Origin: Brachybacterium epidermidis
GTDB lineage: Bacteria; Actinomycetota; Actinomycetes; Actinomycetales; Dermabacteraceae
Length of the DNA stretch: 64,000 nucleotides
Direction of reading: 5' to 3'
Assembly (NCBI RefSeq): GCF_015209585.1
Contig: NZ_JADEYR010000010.1
Location: 1 to 64,000 of the forward strand
Position numbers and translations under genes: made by a program. Shown here piece by piece: positions 44,714-54,145 of this stretch. Within the stretch, counting starts at the first letter, position 1. Each line of letters starts with the position of its first letter. Below the pieces are notes generated by a model. The model ran no database searches. It had not been told where the DNA came from and saw nothing but the letters and a program-made list of their open reading frames with translations.

Positions 44714-45424
44714 ATGAATGCCACAGCACGCAGCACATCCCGCATCGTCCGCGGCCTGGCCGCCGCGAGCCTGATCACCGCACTGGCGGCCGGGTGCCAG
44801 TTCGGCATCGGGGAGGACGAGCAGCCGACGGGCGGCTCCGATCCCGCCGTCGAGCAGGGCAAGGACCCCGCAGGCGACGGCTCCGAGACGGATCAGCAGG
44901 ATCCCCAGGCCTCCGACGGCGGGAGCGAGGGGGGCGGCGACGGCACGGCGGGCTCCGATGAGGAGGACGCGGTGGTGGACGACGACGCCGCTGCGGCAGG
45001 CGTGGACCTGAGCGGCCTCGGGGAACCGGCGGCCACGGCAGAGATCCCTGCCACCGTCGAGGGCAATGACGAGGCGACCATGACCGTGGAGCTGTTCGGC
45101 CTGGAGCGGCGCGACGACACGGTGGTGGCCACCTTCGCCTTCACCGTCAACAGCGACACCGGCTCCCAGGACGCGCGACAGCTCTACCACTTCCTCGGCA
45201 ACACCGGATGGCACCCGTACGCCATCGACACCGTGAACCTCAACAAGCACGGTGTGCTGGGCGGGGCCAAGGTCGGCCAGACGGACTACCAGAGCATGCG
45301 CTTCAAGCCCGGTCAGACCTTCTACGCCTACGCCTCCTTCGCCGCCCCGCCGGAGGACGTCACCGCCATGGACGTGATGATGGTCGACGGTGCACCGATG
45401 GCCACGGGGGTGGAGATCCGATGA
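44714..45424 (+). CDS. Secreted lipoprotein of unknown function
   Basis: The 236 residues begin with a lipoprotein signal (Arg-containing n-region, hydrophobic core, lipobox LAAGC with Cys near residue 28). A long acidic, Gly/Ser/Asp-rich linker runs to about residue 100. The C-terminal domain (about 110-236) is a beta-rich, immunoglobulin-like fold of the type seen in DUF4352-like lipoproteins (TMTVELFGLERRDDTVVATFAFTV, and FYAYASFAAPPEDVTAMDVMMVD). The ATG at 44714 has GAGGAGG 6 bases upstream. It is the first of four overlapping genes and likely faces outward from the membrane. Function is unknown; ligand or cell-wall contact is inference. Confidence 0.8.
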   Translation: MNATARSTSRIVRGLAAASLITALAAGCQFGIGEDEQPTGGSDPAVEQGKDPAGDGSETDQQDPQASDGGSEGGGDGTAGSDEEDAVVDDDAAAAGVDLSGLGEPAATAEIPATVEGNDEATMTVELFGLERRDDTVVATFAFTVNSDTGSQDARQLYHFLGNTGWHPYAIDTVNLNKHGVLGGAKVGQTDYQSMRFKPGQTFYAYASFAAPPEDVTAMDVMMVDGAPMATGVEIR

Positions 45425-45936
45425 GGCGCACGGGAACGAGACCCCTCGGCGTCGCCGCGCTGTGCGCGGCACTGCTGATCGGCGCGGGGGCCGCGCGGGC
45501 CGATGACGTCATCTCCCTGGATGCCAACATCACCGCGATGGACCGCAACGTCACCCCGATCGACGACCGGGTCACCGAAGGGGGCACCACCACCATCACC
45601 CTCGAGTCGGACGTCCTGTTCGACTTCGGCTCGGCCGAGCTGAGCGAGGCAGCGCAGAAGAAGATCGGTGAGCTGGTGGGGGAGATCCCCGAGGGCGGAG
45701 CCGTCTCCGTCGACGGCCACACCGACGACGTCCCGTACCACCGCGGCAACGACGTGCTCTCCCAGGAGCGCGCCCAAGCGGTGGCCGATGCGATCGCCGC
45801 CGCCAGGCCAGATCTGGACCTCACGGTCACCGGTCACGGCGACACCGATCCCGTCGCCCCCAACAGCAAGGGCGGGGAGGACAACCCGGAGGGCCGCGCC
45901 GAGAACCGCCGCGTCGAGATCCGCTATGACGGCTGA
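45421..45936 (+). CDS. OmpA-family (peptidoglycan-binding) protein
   Basis: The 171-residue protein has a signal peptide (VAALCAALLIGAGAARA, cleavage near residue 26) and an OmpA-like domain from about 55: LESDVLFDFGSAELSEAAQKKI, VDGHTDDVPYHRGNDVLSQERAQAV, VTGHGDTDPV and ENRRVEIRY. These domains bind the diaminopimelate or other peptide of peptidoglycan. In a monoderm the protein would sit at the cell wall. There is no lipobox or membrane anchor. The ATG overlaps the upstream stop by 4 bases and the regulator starts 11 bases before this stop. Confidence 0.9.
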   Translation: MRRTGTRPLGVAALCAALLIGAGAARADDVISLDANITAMDRNVTPIDDRVTEGGTTTITLESDVLFDFGSAELSEAAQKKIGELVGEIPEGGAVSVDGHTDDVPYHRGNDVLSQERAQAVADAIAAARPDLDLTVTGHGDTDPVAPNSKGGEDNPEGRAENRRVEIRYDG

Positions 45937-46642
45937 TCGTCCCCGCATCCTGCTGGTGGATGACGACGCCACCATCCGCGAGCACCTCACCGGGGTGCTC
46001 GAGCGCAGCGGCCTGGACGTCGAGCCGGCGGCCGATGGCGCCCAGGCCCTTCGCAGCATCGAGGCGAGCACCCCGGACCTGGTGATCCTGGACGTGATGA
46101 TGCCGGTGATGGACGGCCGGGAGGCCCTGCGCCGCATCCGGGCGGGTCACGACTGGCTGCCGGTCATCCTGCTCACACAGGTGGGGGAGAGCTTCGAGCG
46201 TGCCGCAGCCCTGGACGAAGGGGCAGACGACTACCTCAACAAGCCCTTCGACCCGCAGGAGCTGCTGGCTCGGATCAGGGCCGTGCTGCGCCGCAGCAGC
46301 CGGGGCTCCGTCCCCCTCAGCGCCGCCCAGGCGCTGAGGGCCGGGGCGCTGCGGATCGACCGCCCGGCGCGGCGGGTGTTCCTCGGCGATATCGAGAAGC
46401 AGCTCACCCCCCGGGCGTTCGCCCTGCTGGAGTTCCTCATGTCCCATCCGGACGAGGTGTTCGGCCGCGAACGCCTGCTGCAGACGGTGTGGGGGTTCGA
46501 CGCCATCGTCACCAGCCGTGCCGTGGACCACCGGGTGGCGGAGATCCGCCGGGTCCTCGGCGAGGACGCCGCGGCCGCCTCGTACGTGGAGACCGTGCCG
46601 GGGCTCGGCTACCGCTTCGTGCATCCGGTGGAGCGCGGATGA
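45926..46642 (+). CDS. Response regulator, OmpR/PhoB family
   Basis: The 238-residue regulator has a receiver domain with RILLVDDDATIREHL (acidic pair), the phospho-acceptor Asp in LVILDVMMPVMDG (near residue 53), the Thr in ILLTQVGES and the Lys in DYLNKPFDPQEL. The C-terminal winged helix (LTPRAFALLEFLMSHPDEVFGRERLLQTVWGF, SRAVDHRVAEIRRVLG, YVETVPGLGYRFV) binds DNA. ATG 45926 overlaps the upstream gene by 11 bases. It pairs with the histidine kinase that follows; its targets are unknown but probably include this operon. Confidence 0.93.
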   Translation: MTADRPRILLVDDDATIREHLTGVLERSGLDVEPAADGAQALRSIEASTPDLVILDVMMPVMDGREALRRIRAGHDWLPVILLTQVGESFERAAALDEGADDYLNKPFDPQELLARIRAVLRRSSRGSVPLSAAQALRAGALRIDRPARRVFLGDIEKQLTPRAFALLEFLMSHPDEVFGRERLLQTVWGFDAIVTSRAVDHRVAEIRRVLGEDAAAASYVETVPGLGYRFVHPVERG

Positions 46643-47565
46643 GCGCGAGGACGCAGGAGGATCTGAGGATCCTGGCCGGCGCGGTGATCGTCCCCGCCGT
46701 GCTGGGCCTGGCGCTCTCGGTGATCTGGTGGGCCGCCGGTGGTGACGGGACGTTCTACATGACGGTGTCCCTGCCATGGCTGCCGTTCGCCGTGGGCCTA
46801 CTGATCAGTGCCCTGCTGCTGCCGGCGCTGGTGACCCTGATCGCGATGCACCGTCACGTCGAGCAGGTGCGCCGCCGCACCGTCCAGGAGCAGACGGCCA
46901 GCAGGCGCCGACTGCTCGCGCGACTGGACCACGAGATCAAGAACCCCATCCAGGGGATCCGTGCCGCGCTCGCCGACGAGCCCTCGGAGCGGCAGCGCGC
47001 CAGCATCGACGCCCAGTCACAGCGCCTGACCAGTCTCCTCGGGGATCTGCGCAAGATCGGCGAGGTGGAGCACACCGCGCTCGAGCTCACCACCATCGAT
47101 CCGGCAGCCCTCGTCGAGGAGGCCGTCGCCACCATCACCGAGGCTCCCGGCGCCGGCGAACGACGCATCGCCGTGTCGCTGCCCACCGCTCCGCGTCCGC
47201 TCCCGCCGATCGTGGGGGATGAGGACCTGCTTTTCCTGGCACTGGTGAACGTGCTGACCAACGCCGTGAAGTACTCCGCCCCGGGGGACGCCATCGAGGT
47301 GCGGGGCCGCGCCGCCGAGGACGTGGTGGTGTTGGAGATCGCCGACACCGGACGCGGCATCGCGCCCGAGGAGCTGGACCTGGTGTGGGAGGAGCTGGGG
47401 CGGGCCCAGGAGGCTCGCTCCGTCGAGGGCTCCGGCCTGGGCCTGCCGATGGTCCGCGCCATCGTCGAGCGCCACGGCGGGACGGCGCGCCTGGACTCCT
47501 GGCACGGGGAGGGATCCACGCTCCCCCTGAGCCTGCCCGCCGCTGGACCGACGGCGGGTGGCTGA
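46639..47565 (+). CDS. Sensor histidine kinase
   Basis: The 308-residue kinase has two predicted membrane segments (about 14-34 and 45-67) with a very short outside loop (AAGGDGTFYMT), so it has almost no sensor domain. The HisKA His is in LARLDHEIKNPIQGI (near residue 97). The ATPase domain shows N-box NVLTNAVKYS, G1 IADTGRGI and G2 GSGLGLPMV. All catalytic elements are intact. With so small an external part, signal input likely comes from a partner such as the lipoprotein or OmpA protein encoded upstream. ATG 46639 overlaps the regulator stop by 4 bases. Confidence 0.92.
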   Translation: MSARTQEDLRILAGAVIVPAVLGLALSVIWWAAGGDGTFYMTVSLPWLPFAVGLLISALLLPALVTLIAMHRHVEQVRRRTVQEQTASRRRLLARLDHEIKNPIQGIRAALADEPSERQRASIDAQSQRLTSLLGDLRKIGEVEHTALELTTIDPAALVEEAVATITEAPGAGERRIAVSLPTAPRPLPPIVGDEDLLFLALVNVLTNAVKYSAPGDAIEVRGRAAEDVVVLEIADTGRGIAPEELDLVWEELGRAQEARSVEGSGLGLPMVRAIVERHGGTARLDSWHGEGSTLPLSLPAAGPTAGG

Positions 47566-47746
47566 GAGACCGGTCATCCGCCGTCCACGTCCCGTCGGAG
47601 CATCGCGACGGTGCCCGTGGCCACACCGAGAACAGCCCACGCCACGAGCCACCAGGGCTCGTTCCCGTTGCTAGGGTCGGAAGTGACGCATCTCGCATCA
47701 GACCCCCGGCCGCTGATGCCTACGACACCCCACAAGGAGCCCACCC

Positions 47747-48364
47747 ATGCGTGTACTGGTCATCCGTGCCCACCCCCTCGACTCCAGCAAGTCCCGGTCC
47801 ATGGCCATGGCCGACGTGTTCCTCGAGGAGCTGCTGTCCTCGCACCCCGACGCTTCCGTCGACGACGTGCGCCTGTACGAGACCGCCGTGCCCGAGATCG
47901 ACCTGGACATGATGACCGGCTGGGAGCGCCTGGCAGACGGTGAGCACTTCTCCCACCTGACCGGGCCCCAGCAGAACAAGCTCGCCCTGTTCGACCAGTA
48001 CACCAAGCAGTTCCAGGCGGCCGATCTGGTGGTGATCGCCAACCCCCTGTGGAACCTGTCAGTGCCCACCCGCCTGAAGGCCTGGATCGACACCATCAGC
48101 CGGGCCGGGGTCACCTTCCGGTACACGGAGGACGGCGCCGCGGAAGGCCTGGTCAAGGGCAAGACGGTGGTCCACCTGCAGGCCAGTGGCGGCCATTTCG
48201 ACCAGCAGGACCCGGCCTGCCTCTACATCAGGGGAATGTTCTCGTTCCTGGGGTGCGAGGTGCACACGGTGGCCGCGGAGGGCATGGACCATGAGCCCGA
48301 CCGTGCCGAGCAGATCCTGCAGGAGGCTCACGACAGGGTGCGGGAGCTGGCGCGCGGGCTCTGA
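47747..48364 (+). CDS. FMN-dependent NADH-azoreductase/quinone reductase family
   Basis: A 205-residue flavodoxin-like reductase of the AzoR family, which reduces quinones and azo compounds using NAD(P)H with FMN. MRVLVIRAHPLDSSKSRSMAMADVFL forms the FMN phosphate loop, VVIANPLWNLSVPTRLKAWIDTISRAGVTFRYTEDGAAEGLVKGK contains the conserved P-M/L-WN-xS and Gly-rich segments, and HLQASGGHF follows. ATG 47747 has AAGGAG at a suitable spacing. TAGGGT at 47670-47675 may be its -10. It probably detoxifies quinones; a physiological substrate cannot be named. Confidence 0.9.
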   Translation: MRVLVIRAHPLDSSKSRSMAMADVFLEELLSSHPDASVDDVRLYETAVPEIDLDMMTGWERLADGEHFSHLTGPQQNKLALFDQYTKQFQAADLVVIANPLWNLSVPTRLKAWIDTISRAGVTFRYTEDGAAEGLVKGKTVVHLQASGGHFDQQDPACLYIRGMFSFLGCEVHTVAAEGMDHEPDRAEQILQEAHDRVRELARGL

Positions 48365-48458
48365 GCCACCAGCCCGGTGCGGGGCGGGTGGCCCAGGGTG
48401 GCGGTGGACGGCGGGAAGCGAGTGCGCACGGCCGGTGCGGGGCACTCTCGCGCCCGTC

Positions 48459-48464
48459 TACGAT
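48459..48464 (+). promoter_or_regulatory. -10 element of thrS
   Basis: TACGAT lies about 60 bases before the thrS start. The leader then carries AAGGAG (48511-48516). No T-box fold was recognised in it. Confidence 0.35.
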
Positions 48465-48523
48465 GGCCCGTGGAGCCGGCACCGTAGGCCGGATCGCGAC
48501 CCCTCAATGCAAGGAGCATCACC

Positions 48524-50524
48524 GTGGCCCAGTTCGACATCACCCTCGACGGCAGTCCCCATCTGGTCGAGGAGGGCACGACCGGCACCGAGCTCTTCCA
48601 GGGCCGCACCGAGATCATCGCCCTGCGCATCGACGGCGAGCTGCGTGACCTCTACACCCCGCTGGCCGCAGGCCAGGTGGTCGAGGCCGTGGAGATCTCC
48701 AGCGAGGACGGGCTGTCGATCCTGCGCCACAGCGCCGCCCACGTGCTCGCCCAGGCCGTGCAGAAGGTGAACCCCGACGCCAAACTGGGCATCGGCCCGC
48801 CCATCACCGACGGCTTCTACTACGACTTCGACGTCGCCGAGCCCTTCACCCCGGAGTCCCTCAAGGCCCTGGAGAAGGAGATGAACCGGATCGTCAAGGA
48901 GGGGCAGCGCTTCGTGCGCCGTGACATCTCCGACGACGACGCCCGCTCGGAGGAGGCCGACGAGCCGTACAAGCTCGAGCTGATCGGCCTGAAGTCCAAC
49001 GCCGGGGAGGCCGCCGAGGGCGCCGCCGTCGAGGTGGGCGAGGGCGGGCTGACCATGTACGACAACGTGAACCGCCGCGGCGAGGTGGTCTGGACGGACC
49101 TGTGCCGCGGCCCGCACCTGCCCACCACCAAGCTGATCGGCAACGGGTTCGCCCTCACCCGCTCGGCGGCCGCCTACTGGCGCGGCAGCGAGAAGAACCC
49201 GATGCTGCAGCGCATCTACGGCACCGCCTGGCCCTCCAAGGAGGAGCTGCGCGCCTACCAGGAGCGGATCGCGGAGGCCGAGCGCCGCGACCACCGCCGC
49301 CTGGGCAGCGAGCTGGACCTGTTCTCCTTCCCCGACGAGATCGGCTCGGGGCTGCCGGTGTTCCACCCCAAGGGCGCCATGGTGCGCATGGAGATGGAGG
49401 ACTACTCGCGCCGCCGCCACGTCGAGGCCGGGTACTCCTTCGTGAACACCCCCCACATCACCAAGGGCCAGCTGTTCCAGACCTCCGGGCACCTGGACTG
49501 GTACGCCGAGGGCATGTACCCCGCCATGCACATGGACGAGGAGCGCGACGCCGAGGGCGCCATCACCAAGCAGGGCCAGGACTACTACCTCAAGCCCATG
49601 AACTGCCCCATGCACAACCTGGTGTTCCGCTCCCGGGGCCGCTCCTACCGGGAGCTGCCGGTGCGGCTGTTCGAGTTCGGCACCGTCTACCGCCACGAGA
49701 AGTCCGGTGTGGTGCACGGCCTCACCCGTGCCCGCGGCTTCACCCAGGACGACGCCCACATCTACTGCACCCGCGAGCAGATGCGCGATGAGCTCACCAC
49801 GCTGCTCACCTTCGTGCTGGACCTGCTGAAGGACTACGGGCTGGAGGACTTCTACCTCGAGCTGTCCACCAAGAACCCCGAGAAGTTCGTGGGCGACGAC
49901 GCCACCTGGGAGGAGGCCACCCGCACCCTGGAGGAGGTGGCCACCGCCTCCGGGCTGGACCTGGTGCCCGATCCCGGCGGTGCCGCCTTCTACGGCCCCA
50001 AGATCTCCGTGCAGGCCAAGGACGCCATCGGCCGCACCTGGCAGATGTCCACCATCCAGCTGGACTTCAACCTGCCCGAGCGCTTCGAGCTGGAGTACAC
50101 CGCCCCTGACGGATCCCGCCAGCGCCCGGTGATGATCCACCGCGCCCTGTTCGGCTCGATCGAGCGGTTCTTCGGCGTGCTGGTGGAGCACTACGCGGGA
50201 GCGTTCCCGGTCTGGCTGGCCCCGGTGCAGGTGATGGGCATACCGGTGGCCGCCGAGTACGTGCCCTACCTGGAGCAGGTGGCGCAGAAGCTGCGCGCCC
50301 ACGGCGTACGGGTCCAGGTGGATGCCTCCGACGACCGGATGCAGAAGAAGATCCGCACCCACACCAAGGAGAAGGTGCCCTACCTGCTGATCGCCGGTGG
50401 CGAGGACCAGGACAAGGGTGCGGTCTCCTTCCGCATGCGCGACGGCAGCCAGGACAACGGCATCCCCGTCGACGAGGCGGTGGAGCGGATCGTCGCCTCG
50501 ATCAGGGACAAGGCGCAGGTGTGA
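48524..50524 (+). CDS. thrS: Threonyl-tRNA synthetase
   Basis: This class II synthetase charges tRNA-Thr. The 666 residues start with a TGS domain, then the editing SAD domain ([15 protein letters not shown] and [11 protein letters not shown]), then the catalytic core with [21 protein letters not shown], the zinc and ATP motifs ([10 protein letters not shown] and the [30 protein letters not shown] region) and a C-terminal anticodon-binding domain. GTG 48524 has AAGGAG 7 bases upstream. The stop overlaps the next start, so thrS and the HIT gene are coupled. Confidence 0.97.
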   Translation: MAQFDITLDGSPHLVEEGTTGTELFQGRTEIIALRIDGELRDLYTPLAAGQVVEAVEISSEDGLSILRHSAAHVLAQAVQKVNPDAKLGIGPPITDGFYYDFDVAEPFTPESLKALEKEMNRIVKEGQRFVRRDISDDDARSEEADEPYKLELIGLKSNAGEAAEGAAVEVGEGGLTMYDNVNRRGEVVWTDLCRGPHLPTTKLIGNGFALTRSAAAYWRGSEKNPMLQRIYGTAWPSKEELRAYQERIAEAERRDHRRLGSELDLFSFPDEIGSGLPVFHPKGAMVRMEMEDYSRRRHVEAGYSFVNTPHITKGQLFQTSGHLDWYAEGMYPAMHMDEERDAEGAITKQGQDYYLKPMNCPMHNLVFRSRGRSYRELPVRLFEFGTVYRHEKSGVVHGLTRARGFTQDDAHIYCTREQMRDELTTLLTFVLDLLKDYGLEDFYLELSTKNPEKFVGDDATWEEATRTLEEVATASGLDLVPDPGGAAFYGPKISVQAKDAIGRTWQMSTIQLDFNLPERFELEYTAPDGSRQRPVMIHRALFGSIERFFGVLVEHYAGAFPVWLAPVQVMGIPVAAEYVPYLEQVAQKLRAHGVRVQVDASDDRMQKKIRTHTKEKVPYLLIAGGEDQDKGAVSFRMRDGSQDNGIPVDEAVERIVASIRDKAQV

Positions 50525-51111
50525 GCGAGCAGCCGCGCGCTGCCGAGCAGGACCCGGGGCGCACACCCGAGCCCGTCGTCGAGGACGCCCGTGACTTCGC
50601 GGGCGTCCCCGACGACACCCAGCGCTTGTGGACCCCGCACCGGATGGCCTACATCGGCGGCGAGAACAAGCCCGAGGACCCGGACGACGGCCGTCAGTGC
50701 CCGTTCTGCACCGCCCCGCAGCGCTCGGACGAGGACGCCTTGATCGTGCACCGCGGTCAGAGCGCCTACGCGATCCTGAACCTGTACCCGTACAACTCCG
50801 GGCACCTGCTGGTGTGCCCCTATCGGCACGTCGCGGACTACACGGAGCTCACCCAGGACGAGGTGCTCGAGGTCGCCGAGATCGCCCGCACCGCGATGCG
50901 GGTGATCCGCGAGGTCTCGAACCCCGCAGGCTTCAACCTGGGCATGAACCAGGGGCCAGTGGCAGGGGCCGGCATCGCCGCCCATCTGCATCAGCACGTG
51001 GTCCCGCGCTGGATGGGGGATGCGAACTTCCTGCCCATCGTGGGTCGCACCAAGGCCGTGCCGATCATGCTGGCGGACACCCGGCGGCTCTATGCCGAGG
51101 CATGGCGCTGA
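50521..51111 (+). CDS. HIT-domain protein, Ap4A phosphorylase-like
   Basis: The 196 residues belong to the HIT superfamily. The histidine triad is [10 protein letters not shown] near residue 160. CPFCTAP near 60 resembles a zinc pair, and [21 protein letters not shown] is typical. In mycobacteria the thrS-linked homologue is a diadenosine tetraphosphate phosphorylase. GTG 50521 overlaps the thrS stop by 4 bases. The N-terminal 45 residues are acidic and disordered. Ap4A turnover is therefore the most likely role, based on family and context. Confidence 0.88.
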   Translation: MSEQPRAAEQDPGRTPEPVVEDARDFAGVPDDTQRLWTPHRMAYIGGENKPEDPDDGRQCPFCTAPQRSDEDALIVHRGQSAYAILNLYPYNSGHLLVCPYRHVADYTELTQDEVLEVAEIARTAMRVIREVSNPAGFNLGMNQGPVAGAGIAAHLHQHVVPRWMGDANFLPIVGRTKAVPIMLADTRRLYAEAWR

Positions 51112-51134
51112 TCTGCCGGGGCACGGCGCTGAGC

Positions 51135-51140
51135 TACCAT
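51135..51140 (+). promoter_or_regulatory. -10 element upstream of PrsW-type gene
   Basis: TACCAT lies about 65 bases before the start at 51205 and is followed by a leader with a strong ribosome site. Confidence 0.3.
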
Positions 51141-51204
51141 GGCCGCGGCCCAGGTCACCGCGCGCCAGGTGCCACGGCGATCACTCGGGGGAGGGGAGCA
51201 CAGG

Positions 51205-52638
51205 ATGAACCGCACTGACGCTCCCGCGCGCACCCCCGCCGGGGCCCCCGGGCAACAGCCCGGTCCGCTGCCACCGCGAGGAGCACCCGGGCCGGTTCGG
51301 CGCGACGGTCAGGGCCCGCCGGGTCCAGACCCCCGCAACGACGGCTACGGCTACGACGTCGATCGCGTCGATCCCCGCGGCCCGGTCAGGCTCGGCGATG
51401 CACGGACGCCACGGGTGCGCAGGCGGCGCGCCTGGCTGCAGTGGCTCGTATGGGGAGGCTCCATCCTGGGGCTGCTGCTGGTGGCCGCGGGTGTCTACCT
51501 CTTCGCGATCAGGCCGCTCGGCTTCGGCACCTCGCTGGTGGCGTTCACCGCTGCCCTGGTGCCGGTCACGATCGTGCTGCTGGCGATCTGGTGGCTCGAC
51601 CGCTACACCCCCCAGCCCCGCCTCACCCTGGTCTATGCGTTCATCTGGGGCGCTGCCGGGTCCGTGGGCCTGACCCTTTTCTTCGGCGGCTTCTTCACCG
51701 CCTGGATCAGCCCCCCCGAGCCCGAGGCCATCACCGCCGAGTTCCTGGGTGCGGTGATCCAGGCCCCCGTGGTCGAGGAGTTCACCAAGTCCCTGGGCCT
51801 GATCGCTCTGCTGTGCTGGGGGCGGCGCTTCATCGGCGGCCCGATCGACGGCGTGGTCTATGCGGCGCTGATCGCGGGGGGCTTCGCCTTCACCGAGAAC
51901 ATCCTGTACTTCGGGCAATCCTTCCACCAGGCCCAGGCGATGGGGGAGGTGGCCGTGTTCTGGCAGACCTTCTACCTGCGCGGCCTGCTCTCGCCCTTCG
52001 CCCATGTGTCCTTCACCGCGCTGTGCGGCCTGGGGCTGGGGATCGCGGCGGAGCGCCGGTCGCTGATGCTGTACTTCGGCCTCGGCATCGGCGGGCTCTC
52101 GCTGGGCATGGTGCTGCACGCCCTGTGGAACGGCTCGGCCTTCTTCATCGAGGTCGACCCCGCGGACCCGCTCGCCGGGTTCCTGCGCTACTACCTCACC
52201 GTCCAGGTGCCCATCTTCGTGCTGCTGGCCGCCATCGCCATCTGGCTGCGGGTGCGCGAGCGCCGCATCCTGCGCCGCCAGCTCAGCGAGTACGGCAGGG
52301 CGGGATGGTTCTCGCCCGACGAGGTGACCATGCTGCTGTCGATGCGGCGGCGCCGGAAGGCGGAGAAGTGGGCGGGTCGCCACGGGGCTCTGGCGCGCAT
52401 GGGCATGCGCGATCTCATCCGCGCCGCGGTCGAGCTGGCTCTGGACCGCCACAGCGTCCTGTTCGGCAGACCCACTCGACGATCCCGCATGCGCGAGCGC
52501 GAGCTGCTGGAGATCATCACCGCGGATCGTCGCCTGATCGGCGCCCTCACCGCGCCCGTCGTGCGCGAGGTGACCCGGCCGGCTGCCGATGGGGCCGCAG
52601 CTCCTGCGGGTCGGGCTGCCTCCGCCGTCTGCGCCTGA
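51205..52638 (+). CDS. PrsW-family intramembrane metalloprotease
   Basis: The 477-residue protein has a Pro/Arg/Gly-rich cytosolic head (1-85), then at least eight membrane segments. PrsW signatures are present: [14 protein letters not shown] (EEXXK-type motif near residue 191), [28 protein letters not shown] and [10 protein letters not shown]. PrsW in Bacillus cleaves anti-sigma factors; targets here are unknown. ATG 51205 has GGGGAGGGG 8 bases upstream, so the opening from 51139 is not used. The long cytosolic C-terminal tail (about 355-477) is basic and not part of the core family. It sits where many actinobacteria keep lipid-synthesis genes. Confidence 0.87.
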   Translation: MNRTDAPARTPAGAPGQQPGPLPPRGAPGPVRRDGQGPPGPDPRNDGYGYDVDRVDPRGPVRLGDARTPRVRRRRAWLQWLVWGGSILGLLLVAAGVYLFAIRPLGFGTSLVAFTAALVPVTIVLLAIWWLDRYTPQPRLTLVYAFIWGAAGSVGLTLFFGGFFTAWISPPEPEAITAEFLGAVIQAPVVEEFTKSLGLIALLCWGRRFIGGPIDGVVYAALIAGGFAFTENILYFGQSFHQAQAMGEVAVFWQTFYLRGLLSPFAHVSFTALCGLGLGIAAERRSLMLYFGLGIGGLSLGMVLHALWNGSAFFIEVDPADPLAGFLRYYLTVQVPIFVLLAAIAIWLRVRERRILRRQLSEYGRAGWFSPDEVTMLLSMRRRRKAEKWAGRHGALARMGMRDLIRAAVELALDRHSVLFGRPTRRSRMRERELLEIITADRRLIGALTAPVVREVTRPAADGAAAPAGRAASAVCA

Positions 52639-52712
52639 GGTCATCCCCGCGCGAGCGGCGGTCCACGGCGTATGCAAGGAACCGCTGGCGGCCGAGGTCG
52701 AGGGCCGCCCCG

Positions 52713-52718
52713 TAGAAT
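52713..52718 (+). promoter_or_regulatory. -10 element of yebC
   Basis: TAGAAT lies 38 bases before ATG 52757, and the leader has GGGAGGAG (52745-52752). Confidence 0.45.
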
Positions 52719-52756
52719 GGGCCGCCGACAGGACGCACGTGATCGGGAGGAGAACG

Positions 52757-53515
52757 ATGGCCGGGCATTCCAAGTGGGCGACCACCAAGCACAAGAAGGC
52801 CGCTCTGGACGCCAAGCGGGGCAAGCTGTTCGCCAAGCTGGTGAAGAACATCGAGGTGGCAGCCCGGATGGGCGGCCCCGACCCGGCCGGCAACCCCACC
52901 CTGTTCGACGCCATCCAGAAGGCCAAGAAGACCTCCGTCCCCAATGACAACATCGACCGTGCCGTCAAGCGGGGCGGCGGGCTCGACGGCGGCGGCGTCA
53001 ACTACGAGACCCTCATGTACGAGGGCTACGCCCCCGGTGGGGTGGCCGTCCTGGTGGAGTGCCTCACCGACAACAAGAACCGCGCGGTCTCCGAGGTGCG
53101 TCTGGCCTTCAGCCGCAACGGCGGCAACATGGCGGACTCCGGCTCGGTCTCCTACCTCTTCGAGCGCAAGGGCGTCGTCACCGTGCCTCGGGGCGAGCTC
53201 AGCGAGGAGAACCTGCTGGAGGTGGTGCTGGACGCCGGTGCGGAGGAGATCCTCGAGGAGGGGGAGACCTTCGAGATCCACTCCGCCGCCACCGATGTGG
53301 TGGCGGTGCGCACCGCGCTCCAGGAGGCGGGCATCGACTACGACAGCGCCGAGGCCCAGTTCGTGCCCACCATGCGCACCCCCGTAGAACTGGACGGTGC
53401 GAAGAAGGTGCTGCAGCTGATCGACGCGCTCGAGGACAGCGACGACGTGCAGGAGGTCTACTCCAACGTGGACATCCCCGCCGAGGTCGCCGCACAGCTC
53501 GAGGACGAGGACTGA
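52757..53515 (+). CDS. YebC/PmpR family transcription/translation regulator
   Basis: This 252-residue protein belongs to the TACO1/YebC family. Members act as DNA-binding regulators in some species and, more recently, have been shown to relieve ribosome stalling at proline-rich stretches. [46 protein letters not shown] is the family N-terminus and [26 protein letters not shown] follows. ATG 52757 has a strong ribosome site. The location before ruvC is standard in actinobacteria. Confidence 0.95.
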   Translation: MAGHSKWATTKHKKAALDAKRGKLFAKLVKNIEVAARMGGPDPAGNPTLFDAIQKAKKTSVPNDNIDRAVKRGGGLDGGGVNYETLMYEGYAPGGVAVLVECLTDNKNRAVSEVRLAFSRNGGNMADSGSVSYLFERKGVVTVPRGELSEENLLEVVLDAGAEEILEEGETFEIHSAATDVVAVRTALQEAGIDYDSAEAQFVPTMRTPVELDGAKKVLQLIDALEDSDDVQEVYSNVDIPAEVAAQLEDED

Positions 53516-53528
53516 GGTCCGCACGCCG

Positions 53529-54119
53529 ATGTCGCTGCGTGTGCTGGGGGTGGACCCCGGGCTGACCCGCTGCGGCATCGGCGTGCTGGATTCCGCCGGG
53601 GGTCGACGTGCCACGCTGGTGGCCGCCGGGGTGGTGCGCTCCTCGAGCGAGGACCCGATCGACCAGCGCCTGCTGGCCATCTCCCGCGGGCTGCGCGCGT
53701 CGATCGAGGAGCACGCCCCGGACGTGGTCGCTGTCGAGCGCGTGTTCAGTCAGAACAACACCCCCACCGTGATGGGCACCGCTCAGGTGTCCGGGATCGC
53801 GATCCTGCTCGCCGCCGAGCGGCGCATCCCGATCGCCATGCACACGCCCTCGGAGGTCAAGGCCGCGGTCACCGGGTACGGCCGCGCCGACAAGAAGCAG
53901 ATCCAGGCCGTACTGGTGAAGCTGCTGGGCCTGGACGCCCCGCCCAAGCCCGCCGATGCCGCTGACGCAGTCGCGATCGCGCTCACCCAGCTGTGGCGGG
54001 GGCCCGGGCCGGTGCGGCTGGACTCCACCGGCGGGGCGCGCACCAGCGCCCAGGCGCGCTGGGCGGAGGCGGAGCGCGCGGCCCGACGCGCCCGGGACTC
54101 CTCCACCTCCCGCTTCTGA
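53529..54119 (+). CDS. ruvC: Holliday junction resolvase RuvC
   Basis: RuvC nicks Holliday junctions symmetrically. The 196 residues carry the catalytic acids in [16 protein letters not shown] (Asp near 8), [10 protein letters not shown] (Glu), and [12 protein letters not shown] (Asp pair). The basic C-terminal tail (about 165-196) is longer than in E. coli. The ATG at 53529 is 13 bases after the yebC stop. Its own stop is immediately before a LexA-type palindrome that controls ruvAB, so ruvC is probably transcribed mainly with yebC. Confidence 0.95.
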   Translation: MSLRVLGVDPGLTRCGIGVLDSAGGRRATLVAAGVVRSSSEDPIDQRLLAISRGLRASIEEHAPDVVAVERVFSQNNTPTVMGTAQVSGIAILLAAERRIPIAMHTPSEVKAAVTGYGRADKKQIQAVLVKLLGLDAPPKPADAADAVAIALTQLWRGPGPVRLDSTGGARTSAQARWAEAERAARRARDSSTSRF

Positions 54120-54139
54120 TCGAACACTCGTTCTAGGGT
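54120..54139 (+). promoter_or_regulatory. LexA-type SOS box over the leaderless ruvAB promoter
   Basis: TCGAACACTCGTTCTA (54120-54135) matches the actinobacterial SOS consensus TCGAAC-N4-GTTCGA at all but one of the twelve fixed bases. It overlaps the -10 hexamer TAGGGT (54134-54139), which lies 6 bases before the ruvA GTG. Confidence 0.8.
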
Positions 54140-54145
54140 GGCCGC

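Noticed and set aside
48465-48523. T-box or other riboswitch upstream of thrS
   Set aside because: The leader is about 60 bases with no T-box sequence, specifier stem or terminator/antiterminator pair.
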